The notes under the pieces: model-generated
Databases searched by the model: none
What the model saw: only the letters and a program-made list of their open reading frames with translations
Told to the model about the DNA's origin: nothing
Position numbers and translations under genes: made by a program
Shown here: positions 7,492 to 16,915 of the stretch, piece by piece
Layout: every line of letters starts with the position of its first letter
Position numbering within the stretch: the stretch's first letter is position 1
NCBI GenBank assembly: GCA_965369375.1
Contig: CBDUQN010000002.1
Span: 55,611-119,610 of the forward strand
Source: CBDUQN01 sp965369375
GTDB taxonomy: Bacteria; Krumholzibacteriota; Krumholzibacteriia; Krumholzibacteriales; Krumholzibacteriaceae
DNA: 64,000 bases
Direction: 5' to 3'

Positions 7492-9084
7492 TTGGAGACG
7501 TACAAAAGCGATATACTCGTTCTGGGAAGCGGCGCCGCCGGGCTCTTCTTTGCGCTCGATGCCGCCCGATTCGCTGAGACGGTGGTGCTGACGAAAAAGC
7601 GGACCTTCCAGAGCAACACATACTATGCGCAGGGAGGTATCGCGTCCGTGGTGGGGGGGGACGACTCCTTCGAGCTCCACGTGGCGGACACCCTCGCCGC
7701 CGGGCAGGGTCTCTGCGACCGCGAGGCGGTCGAGATCATGGTCAGGGAAGGTCCCGATCGGCTCGAAGAGCTGTCGGCTCTCGGTGTCAGCTTCAACAGG
7801 GATGCAAAGAGCGGTTCCTACATTCTCGGGCGTGAGGGGGGACATTCCGCTCCGCGCATAGTTCATCACAATGATGTTACGGGTCGCACGATAGAGGATA
7901 CACTGATAGACGAGGTCGAGAGAAACAAGAATATCGAGCTGCGGGAGGATCATCTCGCGGTTGATCTTATTAAGGATAAGTGGGGCGCGGTGAGGGGATG
8001 CTATGTCTTCGACCGGTGCGGTGGCAAGGCAATCGCGTTTCTCGCCAGGCATACCGTTCTCGCCACCGGCGGGGCCGGCAAGATATATCTCTATACATCG
8101 AATCCCGATGTCGCGACGGGGGACGGGATTGCAATGGCGTACCGGGCGGGGGCCACCATCGCGAATCTCGAATTCGTACAGTTTCACCCCACCTGTTTCT
8201 ATCATCAAGAGGTGAAATCACTGCTCATTTCAGAAACCCTCAGGGGAGAGGGCGCCGTGCTCAAGAATCTTGAGGGCGAGGAATTCATGGAGCGATACGA
8301 TGATCGGCGCGAGCTTGCCCCCCGTGACATCGTTGCGCGGTCTATCGACAGCGAAATGAAGCGGAGCGGGGATAAGAACGTCCTCCTCGACATCACGAGC
8401 AGGCCGGGGGATTGGCTGACAAAAAGGTTTCCCTATGTATTCGAGAACTGTCTTCGCTATGGAATCGACATCAGGCGGGATCCGATACCGGTCGTCCCGG
8501 CTGCACACTACATGTGCGGCGGCGTAAAGGTGGATCTCAACGGATGCACCGATCTGCCCGGGCTCTTCGCCATCGGTGAGGTATCGTGCTCGGGAGTGCA
8601 CGGCGCGAACCGGCTGGCGAGCAATTCACTTCTCGAGGTGCTCGTCGTGGCAAAGCGGTGTTCGCAGTTGCTCGAGAAACAGCCGGGACGCAATCACGAT
8701 TCCGACGGGGTGGGACTGATCGCTGCGAAGATCGCGGATGCGAAGGCCCTCGAGACGGTCATTCTCGACCACGACTGGGATCTCACGAGAAGGGTGATGT
8801 GGGATTACGTGGGCATCGTGCGCTCCGAGGAACGGCTGGGGATTGCGCGCCAGAGAATCGCGCAGATCCGGGAGACGGTTGAACGTCTCTACCGGGAATA
8901 TGGAATCTCGGGAGATCTTATCGAGCTCCGAAACATCGCGCTCGTCAGCAGGCTCGTCGTCGAATCGGCGCTCTTGCGCAAAGAGTCGAGGGGGCTCCAT
9001 TTTATGCAGGAATATCCCGAGCCCGATCCTTCCTGGGAAAAGAATACCCTCATGAAATTAAAAAGGAATACGAATCGGAACTGA
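7492..9084 (+). CDS. nadB: L-aspartate oxidase NadB
   Basis: A 530-residue FAD enzyme that oxidises L-aspartate to iminoaspartate, the first step of de novo NAD synthesis in the cytoplasm. Diagnostic segments are the FAD-binding LGSGAAGLFFALDAA near the N-terminus, NTYYAQGGIA, a GREGGHSAPRIVHHND block with active-site residues, EFVQFHPT, and the C-terminal GEVSCSGVHGANRLASNS. The TTG start is supported by a GGGGTGG box six bases upstream. nadA and nadC are not in the window. bshC begins one base after the stop, so NadB is co-transcribed with the bacillithiol genes. Confidence 0.95.
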   Translation: METYKSDILVLGSGAAGLFFALDAARFAETVVLTKKRTFQSNTYYAQGGIASVVGGDDSFELHVADTLAAGQGLCDREAVEIMVREGPDRLEELSALGVSFNRDAKSGSYILGREGGHSAPRIVHHNDVTGRTIEDTLIDEVERNKNIELREDHLAVDLIKDKWGAVRGCYVFDRCGGKAIAFLARHTVLATGGAGKIYLYTSNPDVATGDGIAMAYRAGATIANLEFVQFHPTCFYHQEVKSLLISETLRGEGAVLKNLEGEEFMERYDDRRELAPRDIVARSIDSEMKRSGDKNVLLDITSRPGDWLTKRFPYVFENCLRYGIDIRRDPIPVVPAAHYMCGGVKVDLNGCTDLPGLFAIGEVSCSGVHGANRLASNSLLEVLVVAKRCSQLLEKQPGRNHDSDGVGLIAAKIADAKALETVILDHDWDLTRRVMWDYVGIVRSEERLGIARQRIAQIRETVERLYREYGISGDLIELRNIALVSRLVVESALLRKESRGLHFMQEYPEPDPSWEKNTLMKLKRNTNRN

Positions 9085-9085
9085 A

Positions 9086-10675
9086 ATGAACGCCGAGTTT
9101 ATTTCCGCATCATCAATTACCCGGTTTCAGCAGCCTTTCCGCGAGTTGCTCGGCGGCGCGGATCATCCGCTCCTTCCTGCGCTCTCGTCGCGTTTTGGAT
9201 ATGACGATCGACTCGGGCTCCTCTCGAACAGACCCGGCGTGCCGGAATCGATTGCCGCCGATCTCGAGGATCATAACAGAAGGATGGGTGCCGGCGAGGA
9301 GATCATCGAGAAGATGCGGTACGTTCTCGAGGGCGCGGGAGGCATCGTCGTCACGGGACAGCAGCCGGGACTCTTCGGCGGGCCGCTTCTGACGCTTTAC
9401 AAAGGGCTGACCGCCGTGGCGCTCGCCCGGAGACTCGAGGAGCGGTTCGCGGTGCCGGTTGTTCCCGTCTTCTGGAACGCGGTGAACGACGATGATTTTG
9501 CCGAGGTGCGTTCCTGCACGCTCGTCACGCCTGAGCCGAAGCTCGTTACGATAGAGGTTCCAGCACGCTATCACGAGTCTGGAATGTGCGTCGGATCGAT
9601 TCCCGTCGGGGATCTGTCGGGATTGCTCGATGCGGCCCGCGGATTCCTCGAACAATGGGGCGGGAACGGCCGGGAAGCCTTTCGCTTGCTCGCGCAGGCC
9701 TTTGAATCGGAGTATTGGGGAGAGCATTTCGCGCGCATCCTCGTGCGCCTGCTCGGGGGGCGAATTCTCGTTTTCAACGCCGGTTCGAGCGCCTGGGTAT
9801 GCGAAGGGGTGAATATCGCAAGGGCGTTTGCCGCCGATCGACAGAAGGCACTCGAATCGCTGCGTGAACGAGCGAGACGCATGAAATCGATCGACATGCC
9901 GGCGACGATACCCGAGGGAACGCTCGGGATCCCCCTGACCCTGATCGAGGACGGCAGGCGCAGGCGTTTCTCCGCGTGGGACGAAGCGACGATCGCCCGC
10001 CTGATCGAAGAGCGGGCGTGCGATCTTTATCCTAATGTCGCGCTCAGATCGATATACCAGGACGCGCTCCTTCCCGTTCTCGCGCACGTGGTGGGTCCCG
10101 GCGAGGTGCACTATCTCGCGCAGCTCTCACCGCTCTACGAAGCGCTCGGTGTCCCCGAGCCGGTACGCGTTCCACGCATGACTCTCACGCTTCTCCCTCC
10201 GGCGGTGTCGTCGGTATCCGCGGCACTGGATAAGTCCCGATCTGATGTTTATCTCGATTGGGCGCTGAGCAGACGTCAGTATGTCGCATCCCTCATGCCG
10301 GACGGTTACTGCGAAGCGGTCGAGGAGCTGGCATCGCTCGTTTCCCGGGACGGAAGCGAGCTCATCCGGCGGATCGATGGGGGGGCGCAGCTTCAGAAAG
10401 AGATAAACAGGATTTCAGAGCTCGTTTCCGGCTTGAAATCAAAAGCCGAGGAGCTGTTAGTTCAACGATCCAAACAGGAGGGTCTCGATCTTTCTCTCGT
10501 TTCTGATTTTCTCCATCCGAGAGGCGCCCTCCAGGAGCGGATGCTATCGTTGCTCGTTCCGTTGTGCGCGGGGGGCTTTGAATTCGTCACCGGGCTTCTC
10601 TCTCTCGCGGATGAACATCTCGAGCGACTCGAGGGATCCGGCTCGGGGCATTTCGTCGTGGATTTGCAATCGTGA
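9086..10675 (+). CDS. bshC: Putative cysteine ligase BshC (bacillithiol synthesis)
   Basis: A 529-residue protein matching BshC, which is thought to add cysteine to GlcN-malate in the last step of bacillithiol synthesis. The signature VTGQQPGLFGGP lies at residues 89-100, followed by LYKG and PVFWNAVNDDDFAEV at 127-141. Family members usually have an EDHDF-type sequence in that last position, so the DDDF reading is a mild deviation. The C-terminal third contains a probable coiled coil (about 430-470). Spacing to nadB is one base. BshC plus BshB and BshA in order makes the assignment strong. Confidence 0.92.
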   Translation: MNAEFISASSITRFQQPFRELLGGADHPLLPALSSRFGYDDRLGLLSNRPGVPESIAADLEDHNRRMGAGEEIIEKMRYVLEGAGGIVVTGQQPGLFGGPLLTLYKGLTAVALARRLEERFAVPVVPVFWNAVNDDDFAEVRSCTLVTPEPKLVTIEVPARYHESGMCVGSIPVGDLSGLLDAARGFLEQWGGNGREAFRLLAQAFESEYWGEHFARILVRLLGGRILVFNAGSSAWVCEGVNIARAFAADRQKALESLRERARRMKSIDMPATIPEGTLGIPLTLIEDGRRRRFSAWDEATIARLIEERACDLYPNVALRSIYQDALLPVLAHVVGPGEVHYLAQLSPLYEALGVPEPVRVPRMTLTLLPPAVSSVSAALDKSRSDVYLDWALSRRQYVASLMPDGYCEAVEELASLVSRDGSELIRRIDGGAQLQKEINRISELVSGLKSKAEELLVQRSKQEGLDLSLVSDFLHPRGALQERMLSLLVPLCAGGFEFVTGLLSLADEHLERLEGSGSGHFVVDLQS

Positions 10676-10769
10676 GAATAGCACCGGCAACTGGTGGGGG
10701 CCCGGGAATGAGAGACACGGGCCGGACGCGGTAACGAGTTAACGGCATTGTTGGAGGAGGGAGGTCCAC

Positions 10770-11480
10770 ATGAAGGTGCTGTCGCTCGGCATACATCCCG
10801 ATGATGCGGATTTCGGAACGGGGGGGTATCTCCTTCTTCTATCGCAGGCGGGCTGGGAGACGGTCATCCTCGATCTCACGGAGGGGGAGAGATCTACCAA
10901 CGGAACAGTCGAGGAACGCAGAGATGAGGCGAAGCGATCCGCAGGCGTGCTCGGGCTGTCGAAGAGACTCAACTGCCGCCTTCCCGATTGCGGCATCGAT
11001 CGGAGCGATTCGGGACAGCTCGTGTGCGTCGTGCGTCAGTTCCGTGCCGAACGGCCCGACCTCCTCCTCGTTCCGTACTGGGAAGACGATCATCCAGATC
11101 ATATCGAAGGAAGCCATCTTGCGACGAGGGCGAGATATACGGCCGGTCTCGTCAATTACCTGCCCGAAGGCGGAGAGCCGTACCGCATTCCGACCGTTTT
11201 GTATTATCCGTGCCGGAAGACGTTCAAGCCGACATTTATCGTGGATATTTCGTCCGTATTCGAGGAGAAGGAGCGCGCAGCACGGTGTTTCGAGAGCCAG
11301 GTGATACTGTCTGAGAAAACAAGGTCCACGCCGCTTAATTCTCCGCTTTTCCTCGACCGGCTCAGGGCCCGATCTGTGACGCTGGGCGCGACGGCGGGGG
11401 TCGACTTCGGGGAGGCGTACCTTGCCACTGAACCGTTTCTTCTGAACAAATGCGAGCGGCTTGCTCCGGGGAGGTGGTAG
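10770..11480 (+). CDS. bshB: Bacillithiol deacetylase BshB (PIG-L/LmbE family)
   Basis: A 236-residue zinc hydrolase with the family HPDD motif at residues 9-12 and a second metal site in DDHPDHIEGSH. It removes the N-acetyl group from GlcNAc-malate to give GlcN-malate. GGGAGG five bases before the ATG supports the start. The 94-base gap from bshC has no recognisable element. Position between bshC and bshA separates it from other LmbE-family deacetylases. Confidence 0.92.
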   Translation: MKVLSLGIHPDDADFGTGGYLLLLSQAGWETVILDLTEGERSTNGTVEERRDEAKRSAGVLGLSKRLNCRLPDCGIDRSDSGQLVCVVRQFRAERPDLLLVPYWEDDHPDHIEGSHLATRARYTAGLVNYLPEGGEPYRIPTVLYYPCRKTFKPTFIVDISSVFEEKERAARCFESQVILSEKTRSTPLNSPLFLDRLRARSVTLGATAGVDFGEAYLATEPFLLNKCERLAPGRW

Positions 11481-11483
11481 GGC

Positions 11484-12617
11484 GTGGCCCAACAGGACTT
11501 GCTGCGAATCGGCATCACGTGCTATCCCTTTCTCGGCGGAAGCGGTATCGTCGCAACCGAACTCGGTATCGAGCTCGCGCATCTCGGCCATGACGTCCAT
11601 TTTATAACGACGTCCCAGCCGATCAGGCTCAAACACTTCACGCGGAACATATTCTTTCACCAGGTCAATGTCGATAACTACCCCGTATTTCATTCACCTC
11701 CCTACGTGCTCAATCTCGCGGTGAAGATGGTCGAGGTTGCGCGAAGAAACGCTCTCGACGTACTGCATGTTCACTATGCCATCCCGCACGCCGTTTCCGC
11801 ATACCTCACCAAGGAGATACTCGGGTCGAATGCGCCGGGAATCATAACGACGCTGCATGGAACAGATATAACGCTCGTCGGCAACCGCCCGGGATTTTTC
11901 GACATAACCCGTTTCGCGATCGAGCGGAGCGACGCCGTTACGACCGTTTCGGAATTTCTCAAAATCCAAACGCGGGAGACGTTCGATCTCGAGAAAGACA
12001 TTGTCGTCATTCCCAACTTCGTCGATCAGCGAAGATTCAAACCGCTCGATGTAGAGGGCAGAAGGGAGCTCTTTGCGAAACCCGACGAGAAGATTGTCCT
12101 GCACGCGAGCAATTTCAGGGCGGTGAAGCGGGTCGATACGGTCATAAAGATCTTTGGCCGGATTGCCCGGTCGCGAGCGGCCCGGCTTCTGCTCATGGGT
12201 GACGGACCCGAACTCCACGCCACCCAGCTCCTCTCGGAAGAACTCGGACTGGGCGATCGTGTGATCTTTCTCGGAGCAAATGAGAGCGTCGAGGAGATAT
12301 TTCCAATTGCCGATGTTTTTATATTGCCGAGCGATCACGAGGCGTTCGGACTCGCGGCACTCGAGGCGATGAGCTGCGGCGTGCCGGTAATCGGCACTGC
12401 GAACGGCGGGATGCGCGAGTTTATAAAAGACGGCGTGAATGGTTTTCTCTACGATCCCGATGATATCAATGGAATGGCCGGGCGCGCGATCGAGCTTCTC
12501 GGTGACGAAGCGCGGAGACTTTCCATCGGCAAGAATGCGAGATGCGCGGTTATTCAGAGCTTCACGCGTGAGAAAATCGTGAAAAAATATGTAGAGGTGT
12601 ACCGCGGCCTCGTCTAA
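11484..12617 (+). CDS. bshA: N-acetyl-alpha-D-glucosaminyl L-malate synthase BshA
   Basis: A 377-residue retaining GT4 glycosyltransferase that joins GlcNAc from UDP-GlcNAc to L-malate, the first step of bacillithiol synthesis. BshA-specific N-terminal segments are GITCYPFLGGSGIVATELG and the VDNYPVFHSPPYVLNLA region; the donor site PSDHEAFGLAALEAMSCG carries the EX7E motif. The GTG start lies three bases after the bshB stop with GAGGTGG upstream. With bshC and bshB this completes the pathway in one operon. Confidence 0.94.
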   Translation: MAQQDLLRIGITCYPFLGGSGIVATELGIELAHLGHDVHFITTSQPIRLKHFTRNIFFHQVNVDNYPVFHSPPYVLNLAVKMVEVARRNALDVLHVHYAIPHAVSAYLTKEILGSNAPGIITTLHGTDITLVGNRPGFFDITRFAIERSDAVTTVSEFLKIQTRETFDLEKDIVVIPNFVDQRRFKPLDVEGRRELFAKPDEKIVLHASNFRAVKRVDTVIKIFGRIARSRAARLLLMGDGPELHATQLLSEELGLGDRVIFLGANESVEEIFPIADVFILPSDHEAFGLAALEAMSCGVPVIGTANGGMREFIKDGVNGFLYDPDDINGMAGRAIELLGDEARRLSIGKNARCAVIQSFTREKIVKKYVEVYRGLV

Positions 12618-12634
12618 AATCGGCTCGGCGAATC

Positions 12635-13033
12635 GTGGACTTTATCAAAGAGGCGTATTCGGCGATGAAGCACCTTGGGGAGACGTTGCAGAGGATTGAG
12701 GGGATCATAGAGCGTGATTCCCGGTACAAGGCAAACGCTTATACTTTTATCATGTCCGCGCTCGAATACACGGTGAGCTCTGTCCCTCAGACACGGCATG
12801 TATCGGGCAGGGAGCTGATTGCGGGGATCAGGCGGTTCGCGGTTCAGCAGTTCGGCCCGATGGCGAAAGAGGTGTTTAACTTCTGGGGCATTCATGCAAC
12901 GGAAGATTTCGGGCATATCGTATTCAATCTCGTGGGGGAGGGGCTCCTGAGCAAAACCGACGAAGACAGCATCGAGGATTTCCGCAACGGATACGATTTT
13001 AAGAAGGTGTTTGAAGACGATTACTACGGCTGA
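12635..13033 (+). CDS. Conserved small protein, Minf_1886 family
   Basis: A 132-residue protein resembling the Minf_1886 / Planctomycetes-Verrucomicrobia conserved family, of unknown function. Typical blocks are YTFIMSALEYTVS, HVSGRELIAGIRRFAVQQFGPMAKEV and TEDFGHIVFNLV. No catalytic motif, signal peptide or membrane segment is visible. It follows bshA by 17 bases and overlaps the next gene's proposed start by 23 bases, so it is probably part of the same transcript. GTG is used as start. Confidence 0.75.
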   Translation: MDFIKEAYSAMKHLGETLQRIEGIIERDSRYKANAYTFIMSALEYTVSSVPQTRHVSGRELIAGIRRFAVQQFGPMAKEVFNFWGIHATEDFGHIVFNLVGEGLLSKTDEDSIEDFRNGYDFKKVFEDDYYG

Positions 13034-15293
13034 CGATCTTTCATTACCACATCCGGTGAGTGACGAATCACTGAAATCGGTTCATGTAATGGCTCTCGGG
13101 TTCTGTGCCCTCTGCGCGCAGGCCATTTTCATACGGGAGCTCATGGCCCTCTTCACGGGGACGGAGCTCGTGATAGGCATTCTGTTCGCCGGTTGGCTTC
13201 TGTGGGTGGGACTCGGCGGGTTGGTGGGGGGCAGGATTCTCAGGGGAACGGGAAGGCAGGACTTCGCCCTCTTCGCAGTCATGGTCCTCATTGTATCGCT
13301 GCTTCTCCCGGTTACCGCCGTAGTAATCAGATTCGGCCGTGGGCTGATAGTTACGGTGCCCGGTGAGCTGCCCCGGTTCGCGCCCGCTCTCCTGCTCTCT
13401 CTCGCAGCGATGGCGCCGTTCGGGTTCCTCTACGGCACGCTCTACAACAGTGCAAGCAGATTGTGGAGAGAGAGAGGGGGGATTCGTGGCGGGGTGTCGC
13501 GGGTCTACATCTGGGAGGCGGCCGGTTCCATAGCGGGGGCGGTTGCGTTTTCATTTATTCTGCTTCCTTTTTTTTCCCAGCTCGAGGCGGCGTTCATTAT
13601 CGCATTTATTGTTATCGCCATCGTGAATTTTCCCTCTGGAAGCAGGAGGCGGATCGTGGGCCGATCGGTGCTGCTTTGCGTTCTCGGCGCTGCTTTTCTC
13701 TTTCTCGCACCCCCGCTCGATCGGGTGAGTATCGAAGCCGTCTACCCGGGGTACCGCGTAGAGCGTTTTCTCTCGTCGAAATACGGCGAGATAGTGGCGG
13801 CATCGCGAGAAGAGGTGATCTCTTTCTTCTCGGCTGGAGGGAGGTTGTTCTCGGTTCCCGAGCCGGAACGAGCGGAGGAGGTTGTGCATTTACCATTGCT
13901 GCTGCATCCTGAGCCGAAACGTTTGCTTCTGATAGGGGGATCGCTCGGTGGGGGATGGGAGGAGTCGATAAAGCATCCATCCATCGAGAGCGTTGACTGT
14001 CTGGAACTAGACGGTGAGCTTCTCAGGCTCGCGCTCGAGATGACGGCGGCGGATTCCTCGATGCTCGAAAATATCGATTCGAGCGGGAAAATCGAAATCG
14101 GCGGCAATCGAACGGTGCGGTTCATAGAGGGTGATGGCAGATTTTTTCTGTCGACGAGGCGGGAACGGTACGACGTTATCATTCTCAGTGCGCCGCCGCC
14201 GGTCAATCTCCAGTGGAATCGTTACTATACGAGGGAATTCTTCGAGCTCGTGGCAATGTCGCTGCATCGCGGCGGGCTCTTCGGATTCAGTCATCCCTCC
14301 TCTGAAAACTTCGTCTCCGAGGAGCAGGCGATGGTCCTTCGCTCGCTCGAGGTAACACTCGAGAGCGTTTTCGGCGAGGTGACGATCCTTCCCGGCTCGA
14401 CGGCCCACTTCATAGCGGGTGATGCGCCGATCGATTTGGGGGTGATTATGCCGAGGCTCGAGGCGAGGGGTATAGAGACGCTCTATATCAGCCGGGATTA
14501 TATTCCGTACCGTTTCTCGAAAGACAGGATCGAATCCCTGGAGGCGACCCTCGCCGACGTAAGAAATGCCGGGGAGAATACCGATGCAAAGCCCGTTCTG
14601 CCCATTCATGAACTCGTCCTCGAGGGCAGACGGGTCGGCTCGCGCTTCATGGGGATGTTCGAGGTTCTGCCGGCCGCGTCTTCTCTGATTGTCATAGGGA
14701 TACTATCCGTTGCTATTATCATCCTGTTTATCACCGCGCGCGGCGCCGCCGCCGCGAGGCTCGGTGTGTGGGCGGTGGGTCTCGGAAGTTTCATCTTTCA
14801 GCTTCTCGTGCTGCTCGTGTACCAGTCGTTTTCCGGGATCTTGTATCAGGCGATTGTCATGATGACGGCGCTTTTCATGGCAGGCGCTTCCGTCGGCGCG
14901 TATGTTTCGTACCGTCGCCGGGGACGCGCGACGAGAACGCTCAGAATGATACATGCTGCTTATATTCTGCTGGCGCTTTCTATCATCGTGTGGACCCTTA
15001 TAATCGAAAGGAGCGCGGTGCCGTACGGAGTGGGCGCCATGGTCTTTTTCCTGTACGCGTTTTGCGGAGGAGGGCTCACGGGCATGTATTATCCGGTAGT
15101 CGTGCGGACTGCATTACCCGAGAACGAACGGTCGATTCCGGCTACTTTTTATGCGTGGGATCTCTTCGGGGCGTGTCTCGGCGGCCTTCTCGGCGGTGCG
15201 GTGCTCTTTCCCGCTCTCGGAATTCACGGAACGGCATTCTTCGTGGTGTTTATACACCTCGCTGCATCGATACTGCTCGCGGGGAGATGGTAG
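13011..15293 (+). CDS. Polytopic membrane protein with spermidine-synthase-like domain
   Basis: About 760 residues. Hydrophobic segments fill roughly residues 27-235 and 550-760 (some 12-14 helices). Between them is a soluble Rossmann domain of the spermidine-synthase type: LLIGGSLGGG at 306-315, CLELDGELL and EGDGR at 374-377. The YDVIIxD...P block of true aminopropyltransferases reads YDVIILSAPPP here (387-397), so the catalytic Asp is absent and polyamine synthesis is unlikely. Such fused proteins are widespread and mostly uncharacterised. The TTG start is uncertain; a GTG at 13056 and an ATG at 13089 are alternatives. The stop is seven bases from the convergent Memo-AMMECR1 gene's stop. 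Confidence 0.75.
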   Translation: MKTITTADDLSLPHPVSDESLKSVHVMALGFCALCAQAIFIRELMALFTGTELVIGILFAGWLLWVGLGGLVGGRILRGTGRQDFALFAVMVLIVSLLLPVTAVVIRFGRGLIVTVPGELPRFAPALLLSLAAMAPFGFLYGTLYNSASRLWRERGGIRGGVSRVYIWEAAGSIAGAVAFSFILLPFFSQLEAAFIIAFIVIAIVNFPSGSRRRIVGRSVLLCVLGAAFLFLAPPLDRVSIEAVYPGYRVERFLSSKYGEIVAASREEVISFFSAGGRLFSVPEPERAEEVVHLPLLLHPEPKRLLLIGGSLGGGWEESIKHPSIESVDCLELDGELLRLALEMTAADSSMLENIDSSGKIEIGGNRTVRFIEGDGRFFLSTRRERYDVIILSAPPPVNLQWNRYYTREFFELVAMSLHRGGLFGFSHPSSENFVSEEQAMVLRSLEVTLESVFGEVTILPGSTAHFIAGDAPIDLGVIMPRLEARGIETLYISRDYIPYRFSKDRIESLEATLADVRNAGENTDAKPVLPIHELVLEGRRVGSRFMGMFEVLPAASSLIVIGILSVAIIILFITARGAAAARLGVWAVGLGSFIFQLLVLLVYQSFSGILYQAIVMMTALFMAGASVGAYVSYRRRGRATRTLRMIHAAYILLALSIIVWTLIIERSAVPYGVGAMVFFLYAFCGGGLTGMYYPVVVRTALPENERSIPATFYAWDLFGACLGGLLGGAVLFPALGIHGTAFFVVFIHLAASILLAGRW

Positions 15294-15299
15294 CCCCGG

Positions 15300-16913
15300 C
15301 TATCGCAGGTCTAGTTCTCTTTCCGAAAAGATTTCCGCAGAGAAAACTTCTATCTTTATCCCCGGCTCTTTCCATGAATCCGCGGGAAGTCCCGCTTTCA
15401 TGCAGGTATGCTCGAGAAAGGTCTTGCGGTCCCAACCCATTTCGGTTGCAACCTGCGGGAGAAGCAGGCCGCGGTTCACCCCCCGTGTGATTATGATGCC
15501 GTGCTTCCCGACTTCTATCTCCGATGGATCGTCAATCTTTCGTATCGGGCTCAGCACCGATATCTCGATCTCGAGATCGGGGACCTCTCGGGTCGTAACG
15601 GGCCGGAACCGGTGGTCGCTGAATGCCGCGGCCTTTGCCATATCCCGTATCGTCTCGGCGAGCGGCTTGACCGCTTCGATGTATCCGATGCAGCCCCGAA
15701 GCTGTCCCTGCTTCTTGAGAGTGACGAATGCGCCGAGCGGCTTCTTCATGATCGCCGAGTCGGGGACTTCCGTGTCGGCCGTCTCACCGCTGCATTCGGC
15801 CTCGATCGTCCGGCGCGCGAGTGTAATGAGAAAAACCTTTTCGTCCCTGCTCAGTCCAACGATATCCTGCGACCCGGGGTGGTGGTCCTTGTTTTGCGAA
15901 CCTGGAGGATTTGCCTTTCCCTGTGGATCCGGATTATGGATCTCTTTGCTTTGAGGCTCGCTTTTTTCTGAAGGCGCGCTCTCACTTCTTATTATCGCGG
16001 CGGAGACGTACCCTACGACGTTTCCCCTGTCGCCGGTGATATCGCCTGAAGTCGCATAGTTGAGGACCTTGCATCGATCCGATCCGAGACTGCGGGCGGC
16101 GATCATGACTGCGGCCGTCGGTCCCCCGCCGCAGGCTTCTGTGCTACGTTCGCTCAGGGCGCTAGTGAGATCGTCCGCATCGAACGCCTCGAGCTTCTCG
16201 ATAAAGACGCTATCGAGCTCCCGCGCAGTCTTGTCGTTGTGAAAATGTGAGAGATCGGTGCTTGCGACCATCAGAACGTTGCGCCCCTGCAGCGCTTCTC
16301 CGAGAACCTCACCGAGGGCTCTGATATTCCTCGTGCTCTGATCTCCCATGACGATCGGGACGAGTTCGAACGAGCCGAGTGCCACCTGCAGGAACGGTAG
16401 CTGTACCTCGAGTGAGTGCTCGCCGCGGTCGTGTGGTGTGAAGGTATGCCCTCTCGTATCGGCCCGCACGAGCTTATTCTTCGATGCAATGAGATCGGCG
16501 AGCTCTCGGGCGATAGGTATCTCGCCGAGGGGTGTCGCGTAGGCCTTCCCGGTGAAAACCGAGGAGAAATTAAAGTATTCGGTATGGCTCGGCGAGATTA
16601 CGACGACGGCGTCATACTCTTTTCCCATTACGAGGCTGTAGCCGTAGGCTGCGACTTGTCCAGAGTACATATATCCCGCGTGAGGAGAGACGAGCGCAAT
16701 CACGTCTCCCTTACCGGCCGCTGCGTCGGCATTAGCGAGATACCGTTCGATTTCGGCCCGCAGTGCAGTCGGGTTGCCGGTATAGAACTGTCCCGCGAAA
16801 GCCGGCTTGCGAATCATCTGTTCCATTTCGCTCCTTCTTTTATCAGCCATAACCTGGGGCGCCGTCACGATTGTGGCGGTTACAAGCACAGCAATAATGC
16901 GCAGTAATCTCAA
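15300..16913 (-). CDS. amrB: AmmeMemoRadiSam protein B-A fusion (Memo + AMMECR1), exported
   Basis: A 537-residue two-domain protein. Residues 1-24 form a Sec-type signal peptide. Residues ~33-310 are a Memo domain (class III dioxygenase fold) with SPHAGYMYSG (His78), SPSHTEYF (His110), STDLSHFH and EACGGGP (Cys261), matching the metal-site residues of the family. A polar Pro/Gln/Ser-rich linker follows (~312-350). Residues ~355-535 are an AMMECR1 domain with LRGCIG at 405-410. In many genomes these are separate proteins (AmrB, AmrA) beside a radical SAM partner; the reaction is unknown. The start is a TTG with AGGAGG seven bases upstream. It begins two bases after the radical SAM stop. Confidence 0.9.
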   Translation of the reverse strand: MRLLRIIAVLVTATIVTAPQVMADKRRSEMEQMIRKPAFAGQFYTGNPTALRAEIERYLANADAAAGKGDVIALVSPHAGYMYSGQVAAYGYSLVMGKEYDAVVVISPSHTEYFNFSSVFTGKAYATPLGEIPIARELADLIASKNKLVRADTRGHTFTPHDRGEHSLEVQLPFLQVALGSFELVPIVMGDQSTRNIRALGEVLGEALQGRNVLMVASTDLSHFHNDKTARELDSVFIEKLEAFDADDLTSALSERSTEACGGGPTAAVMIAARSLGSDRCKVLNYATSGDITGDRGNVVGYVSAAIIRSESAPSEKSEPQSKEIHNPDPQGKANPPGSQNKDHHPGSQDIVGLSRDEKVFLITLARRTIEAECSGETADTEVPDSAIMKKPLGAFVTLKKQGQLRGCIGYIEAVKPLAETIRDMAKAAAFSDHRFRPVTTREVPDLEIEISVLSPIRKIDDPSEIEVGKHGIIITRGVNRGLLLPQVATEMGWDRKTFLEHTCMKAGLPADSWKEPGIKIEVFSAEIFSERELDLR

Positions 16914-16915
16914 AT

